Shown: positions 1 through 5,200 of the stretch, piece by piece
Layout of the letters: each line of letters begins with the position of its first letter
How positions within the stretch are numbered: the first letter of the stretch is position 1
Assembly: GCA_003164475.1 (NCBI GenBank)
Contig: PLTL01000058.1
Location: 1-5,221 of the forward strand
Length of the DNA stretch: 5,221 nucleotides
Reading direction: 5' to 3'
From: Candidatus Dormiibacterota bacterium
GTDB taxonomy: Bacteria; Chloroflexota; Dormibacteria; UBA8260; Bog-877
Made by a program: the position numbers and the translations under genes
The notes under the pieces: generated by a model
Told to the model about the DNA's origin: nothing
Database searches by the model: none
The model's input: the letters and a program-made list of their open reading frames with translations, nothing else

Positions 1-222
1 GATCCGCTCAGCTCGTGCCTGTTCGACCACGATCCCCTCGATGGCCGAGGAGGCGATCACCGATTCAACCCGGGCGGATTCGGCGAGCTCTTTCAATAAG
101 CCCGGGAGCTGGTCGGCATAGAGGGCCTCCGAGCCGCGACCAGCATCGACGGTGCTCAGGCGCGCCACGACGCCGCCTGGGACGGCGCCGATGCTGGAGT
201 CGAGGTCGGCGAAGCTGCGCAT
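1..222 (-). CDS. Fic-family protein, N-terminal part (cut by window edge)
   Basis: Translating the minus strand from the ATG at 222 gives 74 uninterrupted codons that run off the window. The protein starts MRSFADLDSSIG and has an ALYADQLPGLL stretch at about residues 33-43, then ESVIASSAIEG at 53-63. The latter matches the N-terminal helical region of Fic proteins. SSAIEG (58-63) fits the (S/T)xxxE(G/N) inhibitory motif, whose glutamate (E62 here) blocks the nucleotide pocket in class II Fic enzymes. Fic enzymes usually transfer AMP from ATP to a target hydroxyl. The catalytic HxFx(D/E)GNGRxxR motif would lie beyond the edge and cannot be checked. A GGAAGA sequence lies 7 nt before the ATG and supports this start. 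If the ends were joined as a circle, the frame would stop after two more codons, so the full gene needs other flanking sequence. The target is unknown. Confidence 0.75.
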   Translation of the reverse strand, partial: MRSFADLDSSIGAVPGGVVARLSTVDAGRGSEALYADQLPGLLKELAESARVESVIASSAIEGIVVEQARAERI

Positions 223-244
223 CTGCCAATCTTCCGCTAAAGCT

Positions 245-266
245 GCTAATTCCGGTCTAGATTAGC
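245..266. promoter_or_regulatory. Inverted repeat upstream of the Fic gene
   Basis: Perfect 6-bp arms GCTAAT (245-250) and ATTAGC (261-266) are separated by 10 bp, 22 bp before the Fic ATG. The stretch is AT-richer than its surroundings. The spacing of arm centres (about 16 bp) would fit a dimeric repressor, and Fic modules are often tightly regulated, but no convincing -35/-10 pair accompanies it. It has no T-tract, so a terminator is less likely. The right arm touches the stop codon of the open frame to its right. Operator function is inference. Confidence 0.3.
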
Positions 267-667
267 TAGTTTATCGCTTTCTGCCGGTGAGCGCCGAACA
301 CGCCGGCAATCTCGCTCGGGTCTAGGCCCACGCGCTTGAGGGCGCTGAGAGAGGTCGCGCCGCGGTCCACCAGCACGGGGTCCGATTCCCGGGGTTCCCG
401 GAGGTGGATGCAGGCCTGGTAGCGGCCACCGCTGCCGAAAGCGTCACCGGATCCCAGCGAAGGTGACGGCAACGGTCGGGCCACCGGGGGGAACTCATCG
501 ATCCATTCTCGTTCGTGCGGGCGTGCTCCGTAACGGTTGGAAGAGAGCGCTGGGTCAGGCCCGAGAAGGGGAAGGAGCTTGGACGACGCCTGGCAGGACG
601 GGAGATGTCGCCTCGTGCAGGTGGTTGCCAACGACGGACACACGAGCAGAAACCAGCCTGGAGGCAA
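266..667 (-). CDS. Hypothetical open frame; coding-like only in its 3' part
   Basis: An open frame ends with TAG at 268-266. Its last 58 or so codons (about 440-269) have roughly 84% G/C at third positions, as expected for a real gene in this DNA. The peptide there, with ATSLSALKRVGLDPSEIAG followed by VFGAHRQKAIN, looks like folded helical protein and faintly like a helix-turn-helix. The 5' part is less biased, and its peptide is rich in proline, cysteine and serine. The farthest start is a TTG at 667, with no ribosome binding site. A GTG at 484 also lacks one. I do not recognise the family. Best readings are a 3' remnant of a truncated gene, or a short gene whose start I cannot place. It lies between the secreted-protein gene and the Fic gene on the same strand. 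Confidence 0.3.
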   Translation of the reverse strand: MPPGWFLLVCPSLATTCTRRHLPSCQASSKLLPLLGPDPALSSNRYGARPHEREWIDEFPPVARPLPSPSLGSGDAFGSGGRYQACIHLREPRESDPVLVDRGATSLSALKRVGLDPSEIAGVFGAHRQKAIN

Positions 668-673
668 AGGGGC
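441..673. other. Gap with no confident gene
   Basis: This is the 5' part of the weak open frame plus the DNA just after the secreted-protein stop. Frames open on both strands show no clear ribosome binding site, domain or consistent codon bias. I looked for a terminator after the stop at 674 and found only short hairpins without a T-tract. It may be decayed sequence at the border between the plasmid-like module and the Fic region. Confidence 0.4.
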
Positions 674-1975
674 CTAGGAGCAACTCTGAGAGTTTGGGCA
701 GTAGGGGACGCCCTCGATCTGACCTATCCGAATCCACACCGGGGCCAGCGCAGTAGATGGCGGGGTTGAGTTCCAAACTGGCTGACTGCCGGCGTAGGTG
801 GCAGGCACGTACATGGATCGGCCGCCAAGCGATTCGGAGCCCGTCTTGCCTGTCGGGTAGATCCATGATGCCTTGGCACTCAGTGTCTCCACAACGTAAG
901 CCGTCACGGGGATCTCGTCTTGCGAGTTGACCACCCGGTAGGGGGACGGCGTTTCTCCCTGCACTGAGACTTCGTGGTAAGTGTGGGAGACCCCGCTGGA
1001 GGTGCCCGCGGCCCCAGCTGCATCTGGGCCCGTCTCCATCGTGCAGATGCCATCCCCGAAGCACCACTCGACTCCAGACTCCTGCAAGGTCGCTGTCACG
1101 GTGAGCACCAGAGCGCGACCATCAAAGGTCTCGTCGCTGATCTGGCTCCCCGAGGCGGTCGCATCGGGCGGGACATTGTCCCCTTGGAGATAGAAGTAGG
1201 TGGGCAGGTTCACGGCGGCGTTCAACGGGGGCGTGGCGACTACCGATCCTGCGCTCAGGTTTCCCCCGATCAGCTCATTCACAAGGATGTTTTCCATGTT
1301 CTGAATCTGGGACGGGTTCCCGGGAGAGTTGCAGATGGCGCCAGAGCCCTTCGCGGAGCAGATCGGCATCGCATAGAGGCCCTTCGTCTCCGGAAGACCA
1401 CTGTCAACGCAAGCGGACTGGCCAGCGGCCTTGTTGGGGTTGGCCTTGAGCGGCTGGTAGAACTCGCCGTAGACGCTGTAGTCGGCAAGCAGGACCGCCC
1501 CATCGGCCGTGCTGATGTTCACGCGACCTCCCGTCCCAGAGGCATCTTGCTGCAAGTCTCCGATAAGCCCGCCAGCGGGCCATGGCCATGCAACGACGCC
1601 ATCAGTGGCGGCGAAGTAGCTCTCTTGGTCGCCAGGGCCCCAAAACCGGGCGCCGCCGGGACCAAATGCGGACGAGGTGAACTCGTATTCGCCAACGCAT
1701 GCGGCTGGCGTCCCGTTGTAGTAGCTCCCCGGTGCAGTGGAGGTCGTTCCGTCATAGTCGATTGGTTGGAAGGTCTGGTTCGTCCCGGCGTACCAGCCGG
1801 TCGGAGTGGTGCCGGTGCCACTGCCTGGGGCAGGTGGAGGAGGAGGTGGGGGAGAGCATGAATTGCCACATGACGCGGCCATCACCGAGCTACCGACCCC
1901 GCCAGCGCTCGCTCCAGACCATAGAGCTGTCACCACAGCCACTACGGCTAGCCCAGCCAGTGTTCCGCGAGACAC
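674..1975 (-). CDS. Secreted cysteine-rich protein with PKD-like motif
   Basis: Predicted exported protein of 433 residues, numbered from the GTG at 1975. A short N-region (VSRGT) precedes a hydrophobic core at about 7-24 ending ASA, a plausible signal peptidase site; VMA at 31-33 is an alternative. Then come a CGNSC pair (36, 40), seven consecutive prolines (42-48) and a Gly/Thr linker. The body is rich in Gly, Ser, Thr and Tyr, like an extracellular beta-sheet protein. WCFGDG (304-309) and SHTY (330-333) resemble the W-x-FGDG and HTY signatures of PKD domains. The mature part has ten cysteines, an even number that suits disulfides. The frame stays open to a start at 2047, but that would overlap the upstream gene by 70 bp. 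The GTG lies 2 bp after that gene's TAG, with GGAGG 12 nt upstream, which implies translational coupling. No catalytic motif is visible; surface or adhesive function is a guess. Confidence 0.75.
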   Translation of the reverse strand: MSRGTLAGLAVVAVVTALWSGASAGGVGSSVMAASCGNSCSPPPPPPPAPGSGTGTTPTGWYAGTNQTFQPIDYDGTTSTAPGSYYNGTPAACVGEYEFTSSAFGPGGARFWGPGDQESYFAATDGVVAWPWPAGGLIGDLQQDASGTGGRVNISTADGAVLLADYSVYGEFYQPLKANPNKAAGQSACVDSGLPETKGLYAMPICSAKGSGAICNSPGNPSQIQNMENILVNELIGGNLSAGSVVATPPLNAAVNLPTYFYLQGDNVPPDATASGSQISDETFDGRALVLTVTATLQESGVEWCFGDGICTMETGPDAAGAAGTSSGVSHTYHEVSVQGETPSPYRVVNSQDEIPVTAYVVETLSAKASWIYPTGKTGSESLGGRSMYVPATYAGSQPVWNSTPPSTALAPVWIRIGQIEGVPYCPNSQSCS

Positions 1976-1977
1976 TC

Positions 1978-2793
1978 CTACCCGTTGCCTCCAGATGTTG
2001 GTGTGCAATAGGAGGCGGCAACATCTCCAGGTTGGAACCCTGGGCACGAAGCGGCCCCCGTCGAGTACCAGATGGTGCCCAGGGGAGCTAGCGCTTTGGG
2101 AGCGCCAAAGAAAAGGTCAGGCACATTGGAAGAGCTAAAGAGCACGGTTCCTGACGCGGTCTGGAGATGGCATTTGCCCCCGGGCGAACTGAAGGTCGCT
2201 ACGAACCCATACTCATTGGCACCCTGCCCAAACGTGGTAGGAATGGGCACTAATTGGAGGGTGACTGGCAACGCGCAGCCGACGACTGAGATCTTTGTCC
2301 CGGCGGTCAGCGCGGCCGTGACCGGTGCGGTGCCTGGATAAGCATTGTCGGACACGACGGCACTAACTCCCACACCTGACCCCTGGGACAGGAAGTAGTC
2401 CTCGTAGCCTTGCTCTTCAAGAAATTCCTGCCCCCAAACCTGGGCCTTTCCATTCGAGATAGTTCCATTCGTCCCGTTCAACACTGGGACATGCCCTAGG
2501 CGCGTAACGAAAGTAGCCGGCGGCGGATCGGTCTGGAACGCTCCGACCCATGCGCTCTGAATGGATGCCGGTCCAGTCGAGTCGGCGAGGGCACTGAATA
2601 CGCCGGTCTTCTGATTGACCCACTCCGAAGCTATGTACCCTCTTCCCGCCCCAGTAGAGGTGCTCGAGGGAGTGGGATGCGGCTTACTGCCCGACCCACT
2701 AGAGCACGCGGACAAGCCAATCGCTCCACCCACCACCAGGGCGACCGCTATCCCGCTCCGAGTAAATCCTTTGAAGATGCTCCTCGGTCCCAT
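1978..2793 (-). CDS. Putative lipoprotein of unknown function
   Basis: A 271-residue protein with a classic lipoprotein signal: positive N-region (MGPRSIFKGFTR), hydrophobic core at about 14-27, and lipobox L27-S28-A29-C30. Cys30 should be lipidated and anchor the protein outside the cytoplasmic membrane. A flexible Ser/Gly/Thr/Pro linker follows (SSGSGSKPHPTPSSTSTG). The remainder has no motif I recognise and holds four further cysteines (in VVGCALP, GGKCHLQ, AASCPGF and ASYCTPT), enough for two disulfides. The ATG at 2793 is preferred because GGAGGG sits 6 nt upstream; a TTG at 2823 in the same frame would add a poor N-region and has no such site. It is the first gene of a two-gene unit with the secreted PKD-like protein, whose GTG follows after 2 bp. 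A candidate promoter lies just upstream. A substrate-binding or surface-assembly partner role is possible but unproven. Confidence 0.75.
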   Translation of the reverse strand: MGPRSIFKGFTRSGIAVALVVGGAIGLSACSSGSGSKPHPTPSSTSTGAGRGYIASEWVNQKTGVFSALADSTGPASIQSAWVGAFQTDPPPATFVTRLGHVPVLNGTNGTISNGKAQVWGQEFLEEQGYEDYFLSQGSGVGVSAVVSDNAYPGTAPVTAALTAGTKISVVGCALPVTLQLVPIPTTFGQGANEYGFVATFSSPGGKCHLQTASGTVLFSSSNVPDLFFGAPKALAPLGTIWYSTGAASCPGFQPGDVAASYCTPTSGGNG

Positions 2794-2799
2794 TATCGA

Positions 2800-2805
2800 C
2801 CCTCC
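2800..2805 (-). promoter_or_regulatory. Ribosome binding site that fixes the lipoprotein start
   Basis: GGAGGG lies 6 nt before the ATG at 2793, close to an ideal Shine-Dalgarno site. It favours this start over the in-frame TTG at 2823. Confidence 0.75.
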
Positions 2806-2808
2806 GAG

Positions 2809-2836
2809 ATTGGATGCTACCAATAGCCCCTGTCAA
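2809..2836 (-). promoter_or_regulatory. Candidate promoter of the lipoprotein/PKD pair
   Basis: A perfect -35 TTGACA (2836-2831) is followed by a 16-bp spacer and TCCAAT (2814-2809), four of six matches to TATAAT. One copy of the dyad repeat fills nearly the whole spacer, so a bound protein would block polymerase. The -10 is weak, and initiation would fall close to the Shine-Dalgarno site, so the exact start point is uncertain. Confidence 0.4.
2816..2828. repeat. Dyad repeat copy 1 (cargo promoter spacer)
   Basis: The plus strand reads GCTACCAATAGCC; the minus strand shows GCTA-N4-TAGC. It shares GCTACC-N3-4-AG with copies at 2913 and 2949, and its first 10 bases are identical to the last 10 of the window. 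It lies between the -35 and -10 of the candidate lipoprotein promoter. Confidence 0.45.
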
Positions 2837-2907
2837 TCGAGAGTATCGAGATCATGGCGGGCGGCTGCGCTGACTTGAGCCTAAGTTCGTACCGCGCCGA
2901 GGAATAT

Positions 2908-2925
2908 CGGTAGCTACCGGATAGC
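2908..2925. repeat. Dyad repeat copy 2 with 12-bp palindrome
   Basis: CGGTAGCTACCG (2908-2919) is a perfect 12-bp palindrome, and GCTACCGGATAGC (2913-2925) is the repeat unit with one extra base in the middle. It starts 36 bp before copy 3 and 97 bp after copy 1. It looks like a protein-binding site, not a terminator, since no loop or T-tract follows. Confidence 0.45.
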
Positions 2926-2948
2926 GTACCACCCCCGGGCGACGCATG

Positions 2949-2961
2949 GCTACCGACAGCC
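2949..2961. repeat. Dyad repeat copy 3
   Basis: GCTACCGACAGCC, with GGCT/AGCC ends as a short dyad. It is followed at once by CATAGC. A near copy, GCTAGCGACAGG (one change in the first 11 bases), lies at 5201 upstream of the replication gene. Confidence 0.4.
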
Positions 2962-2969
2962 CATAGCAA

Positions 2970-3021
2970 ACTGCCTAAGGAAGGTGGGGGAGGGGACGGG
3001 ATGGCCCGCCTCCACGCCACC
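2970..3021 (-). other. C-rich tract after the recombinase stop
   Basis: On the minus strand the recombinase stop is followed by a long pyrimidine, C-rich run (about 3000-2981) with few guanines. C-rich, unstructured RNA suits a Rho loading site, so Rho-dependent termination of the recombinase message is possible. The plus strand has runs of five, four and three guanines in the same place. No intrinsic terminator hairpin is seen. Confidence 0.25.
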
Positions 3022-3996
3022 CTAGAGGTCGGTATGACTCGCCGCGTTGTCCTGGAAGAGTGACCCCCGTCTGATGTACCGACGCACCACCGGCAGGCTC
3101 TTGTGGCCGGTCTGGTCCATGATCGAGCGCTCAGACGCGCCACCAGCCGCCGCCGCAGTAGCCAGCCCTGATCTGAGGCTGTGCCCGGCATAGGAGGTCG
3201 GCTCCAGCCCAGCCGTCACCGCTGCCGCCTTAACGATCAGAGCGACGGACTGGGCAGTTAGTCTCCTGTCCCGAACGCCTCCCCGCGAGTTCATGGGCCG
3301 GAAGCACGGGCCCTTGAGGAGGCAGGCCGCTGACTGCCAGGCTCTCCAGGCCTTCACTGGACAGGTGTCGACGTGACGACCGAAGGGGATCCCAACCTCG
3401 CGGCCGACCCCTTCCTGGTCGGTCTTGCTACGGCGGATCCTCACGCGCAGGCCTTGAGCCGTCTCCTCCAGGTCGTCAACGTCCAGGGCGACCAGCTCAC
3501 TCCTCCTGAACCCTCCAGCGAAACCGAGGAGGAGGATAGCCCGGTCCCGCAACCCGGACAGAGTGTCGAGCTCCATATGGTCGAGCATGGCCCGAAGGTC
3601 ATCGGTGGCCAGGGCCGTCTTCTGGAAGCGCGGAGCCGTCCCGAGCACCCTCCTTATCCCGGCCAGGGTCTTCCTCACCGTCTCGTCCGACGTCGGTGAT
3701 GGCAGATGAGAGAGCTTGTGGGCTTCGGAGATCGCCGAGGCCCGCCGGTCTATGGTGGCGGCCGTGACCTCACCAGTCGAGGCGAGCCAGCTCAGATAGC
3801 CAGAGACAGTCTCGGGGGTGGCGGGCAGGCTGGCGAGCTGCCATGTACCTGCCCACTCCTGAAAGTCAGCGAAATCACTGCGGTAAGCCCGCAAGGTGTT
3901 CGGGGACCTGGAGGCACCAATGAACTTGACGCTGGCTCTGCTCAGCGCCCGATCGGGAGTTGGTGTGATGTGGAGGATGACACCCTGATCGGTCAT
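3022..3996 (-). CDS. Tyrosine recombinase / integrase
   Basis: A 324-residue site-specific recombinase that cuts and rejoins DNA through a 3'-phosphotyrosine. The N-terminal half (about 16-115) has the SAM-like core-binding fold signature, with SPNTLRAYRSDFADFQEW at 31-48. The catalytic half carries the full set: Arg164 in GGFRRSEL, Lys191 in RRSKTD, His272 and Arg275 in GHSLRSG, His298 in TGHKS, and nucleophile Tyr307 in VVRRYIRRG. Length and completeness indicate an active enzyme. Beside a plasmid initiator it could resolve dimers or integrate the element; which one cannot be told from sequence. The ATG at 3996 lacks a Shine-Dalgarno site but follows a strong promoter by only a few bases, so the message is probably leaderless. 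A palindrome covering that promoter suggests autoregulation or a recombination site. Confidence 0.93.
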   Translation of the reverse strand: MTDQGVILHITPTPDRALSRASVKFIGASRSPNTLRAYRSDFADFQEWAGTWQLASLPATPETVSGYLSWLASTGEVTAATIDRRASAISEAHKLSHLPSPTSDETVRKTLAGIRRVLGTAPRFQKTALATDDLRAMLDHMELDTLSGLRDRAILLLGFAGGFRRSELVALDVDDLEETAQGLRVRIRRSKTDQEGVGREVGIPFGRHVDTCPVKAWRAWQSAACLLKGPCFRPMNSRGGVRDRRLTAQSVALIVKAAAVTAGLEPTSYAGHSLRSGLATAAAAGGASERSIMDQTGHKSLPVVRRYIRRGSLFQDNAASHTDL

Positions 3997-3998
3997 GG

Positions 3999-4025
3999 GC
4001 TGGCCCGAGTATAGACCGGGCCAGC
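3999..4025. promoter_or_regulatory. Perfect 9-bp inverted repeat over the recombinase promoter
   Basis: GCTGGCCCG (3999-4007) and CGGGCCAGC (4017-4025) are exact inverted arms separated by 9 bp. The 9-bp centre contains the -10 hexamer. The right-hand arm lies in the promoter spacer, and the left-hand arm spans the predicted start of transcription. It is either an operator for a repressor or the recombinase itself, or a recombination core site, since tyrosine recombinase cores have this inverted-arm layout. Confidence 0.6.
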
Positions 4026-4036
4026 GATCGGGTCAG
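4008..4036 (-). promoter_or_regulatory. Promoter of the recombinase gene
   Basis: -35 CTGACC (4036-4031, four of six matches) is separated by exactly 17 bp from -10 TATACT (4013-4008, five of six). Transcription should start near 4001, about five bases before the ATG at 3996. That leaves no room for a ribosome binding site, as in leaderless messages common in actinobacteria. Confidence 0.6.
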
Positions 4037-4097
4037 CAGCAACTAGTGCTAATGGACGTTATCGCTACTTGGAACACGAGAGAAGTGAAGTTCCTAA

Positions 4098-4127
4098 CCC
4101 AAACTCACCTCAGTAGTGAACTTTGGG
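4098..4127. other. Imperfect stem-loop between rep and recombinase
   Basis: Outer arms CCCAAA (4098-4103) and TTTGGG (4122-4127) and inner arms TCAC (4105-4108) and GTGA (4116-4119) can pair around a 7-nt loop. A second 6-bp pair, AAGTTC (4088-4093) and GAACTT (4118-4123), overlaps it as an alternative fold. It lies just after the rep stop. With no U-tract it is not a standard terminator; it may weakly end rep transcription. Confidence 0.25.
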
Positions 4128-4139
4128 CACGTCTGGCTC

Positions 4140-5129
4140 TTACGCGGCGGCCCTCTCCACCCTGAGAACGTATTGATGCTTGGCCTGGCCAGCCCTGATC
4201 ACGATGGCGCTGTAGCGTTCGCTTGAGTTGACCAGCTCCTCACCGGCCTGACGAAGCCGAGTCCGAAAGCGGTCAGGGTTGCTATCGCGACTTCCAAGCG
4301 TCTGAGCCAGACGCGAGTCAATCGTGATCTCATAGAGCGTGCCTTCCTGGAACCCCTTCTGGGACTCTAGGAACGCATACAGGCGGCGGCCCAGGCTCGA
4401 CTGGAGACGGCCACGCATGACTCCCCAGTCCAACTTCACGAACTGCCTCTCCCGTAGCTGCTCGTGCATGAAGGTGGAGAGGGTCACGGTGACCGTCGCG
4501 GCGCCTGGCTCGATACTCTCCCCGTCGAGAGAGTCCCGGCGCTCCAGTATCTGAACGTCGTCGAAGATCCCGAAGTGGCGGGTCACCATCTTCTTTGTCC
4601 TCGCATCCCAGACCTTGCCGGTAAACCTGGTCCGGTCGATGCGGTGTAGGGAATCCGAGATCAGGTTTCGGCGGCTACCTCCCCAGGTCACACCGAACTC
4701 CCGAGCGCACTCGCGTAGGGAGAACTCGACGGTGGGTGCCTCTGGCTTCCAGCGACCCATGATCCAGGCCACCAGCTCCATCTCGTGGACGGAAAGCTGG
4801 CCAAGACTGTATTCCACAGTAAGCGAGCCAACAATGTCCTCGGTCTGGTACTTGAACTCCAGCACCTTGCGATTCGGCTCGGTCGACCAGATGGCCTTTC
4901 GCGAGAGGTTGTATTCGAGACGAGCTGGCGTCTTGCTGGAGATCAAGGGCAGCACCAGGTCTTTGGCCTGCTCGGTGATCAGCTCTATCTCAGCCTCGAC
5001 ATCATCTTCGACCACCACTGCGGTGAGGCGCTTGAACTGCTCCGAGAACTGCGGAATGATCCGATCAAGCCGCTCTCGGAGGTCGTCGGCAAGCAGGACC
5101 GGCTCCCGGGATCCACGGTTCGCAGACAT
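4140..5129 (-). CDS. Plasmid replication initiator protein (winged-helix Rep)
   Basis: A 329-residue basic protein that should bind the origin and open it for host replication enzymes. Two winged-helix-like regions can be drawn: about 112-170, with LSVHEMELVAWI and FSLRECAREFG before a Ser/Arg-rich helix, and about 240-300, with SSLGRRLYAFLES and then ITIDSRLAQTLG. The LGRRLYAFLE stretch resembles the RLYxFL helix in RepA/TrfA-like and Rep_3-like initiators; I cannot settle the exact family. The N-terminal 60 or so residues are acidic and helical. The ATG at 5129 has GGAGAAG 13 nt upstream, a long spacing, so the start is fairly but not fully certain. It lies 143 bp from the recombinase gene, which has its own promoter. 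Repeat-like sequences upstream suit iteron-type autoregulation. A less likely alternative is a large DNA-binding regulator. Confidence 0.65.
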   Translation of the reverse strand: MSANRGSREPVLLADDLRERLDRIIPQFSEQFKRLTAVVVEDDVEAEIELITEQAKDLVLPLISSKTPARLEYNLSRKAIWSTEPNRKVLEFKYQTEDIVGSLTVEYSLGQLSVHEMELVAWIMGRWKPEAPTVEFSLRECAREFGVTWGGSRRNLISDSLHRIDRTRFTGKVWDARTKKMVTRHFGIFDDVQILERRDSLDGESIEPGAATVTVTLSTFMHEQLRERQFVKLDWGVMRGRLQSSLGRRLYAFLESQKGFQEGTLYEITIDSRLAQTLGSRDSNPDRFRTRLRQAGEELVNSSERYSAIVIRAGQAKHQYVLRVERAAA

Positions 5130-5200
5130 ATCCGGCAGGGATCTTCTCCAGCTAGGGTGTGATCAAGATGTAGGTTCGGATCGATGCCCGCCCCACTAGG

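Noticed and set aside
601..645. Hairpin CTCGTG/CACGAG as terminator of the secreted-protein gene
   Set aside because: The arms are 6 bp with a loop of more than 20 nt and no T-tract follows on the minus strand.
555..1067. Second minus-strand open frame of 170 codons overlapping the secreted protein
   Set aside because: It lies in another frame over the 3' end of the secreted-protein gene, has no ribosome binding site and gives a low-complexity peptide.
974..1861. Long plus-strand open frame (295 codons) opposite the secreted protein
   Set aside because: It is antisense to a gene with a clear signal peptide, PKD-like motif and coupled start. Its peptide is Arg/Gly/Ala-rich with no domain, as expected from an antisense frame in GC-rich DNA.
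4026..4139. dif-like or attachment site in the rep-recombinase gap
   Set aside because: I looked for 11-bp inverted arms around a 6-8-bp centre and found none here apart from the palindrome at 3999-4025, which is reported separately.
4615..5199. Plus-strand open frame of 194 codons opposite rep
   Set aside because: Ser/Arg-rich antisense shadow of the initiator gene; no start signal or recognisable domain.
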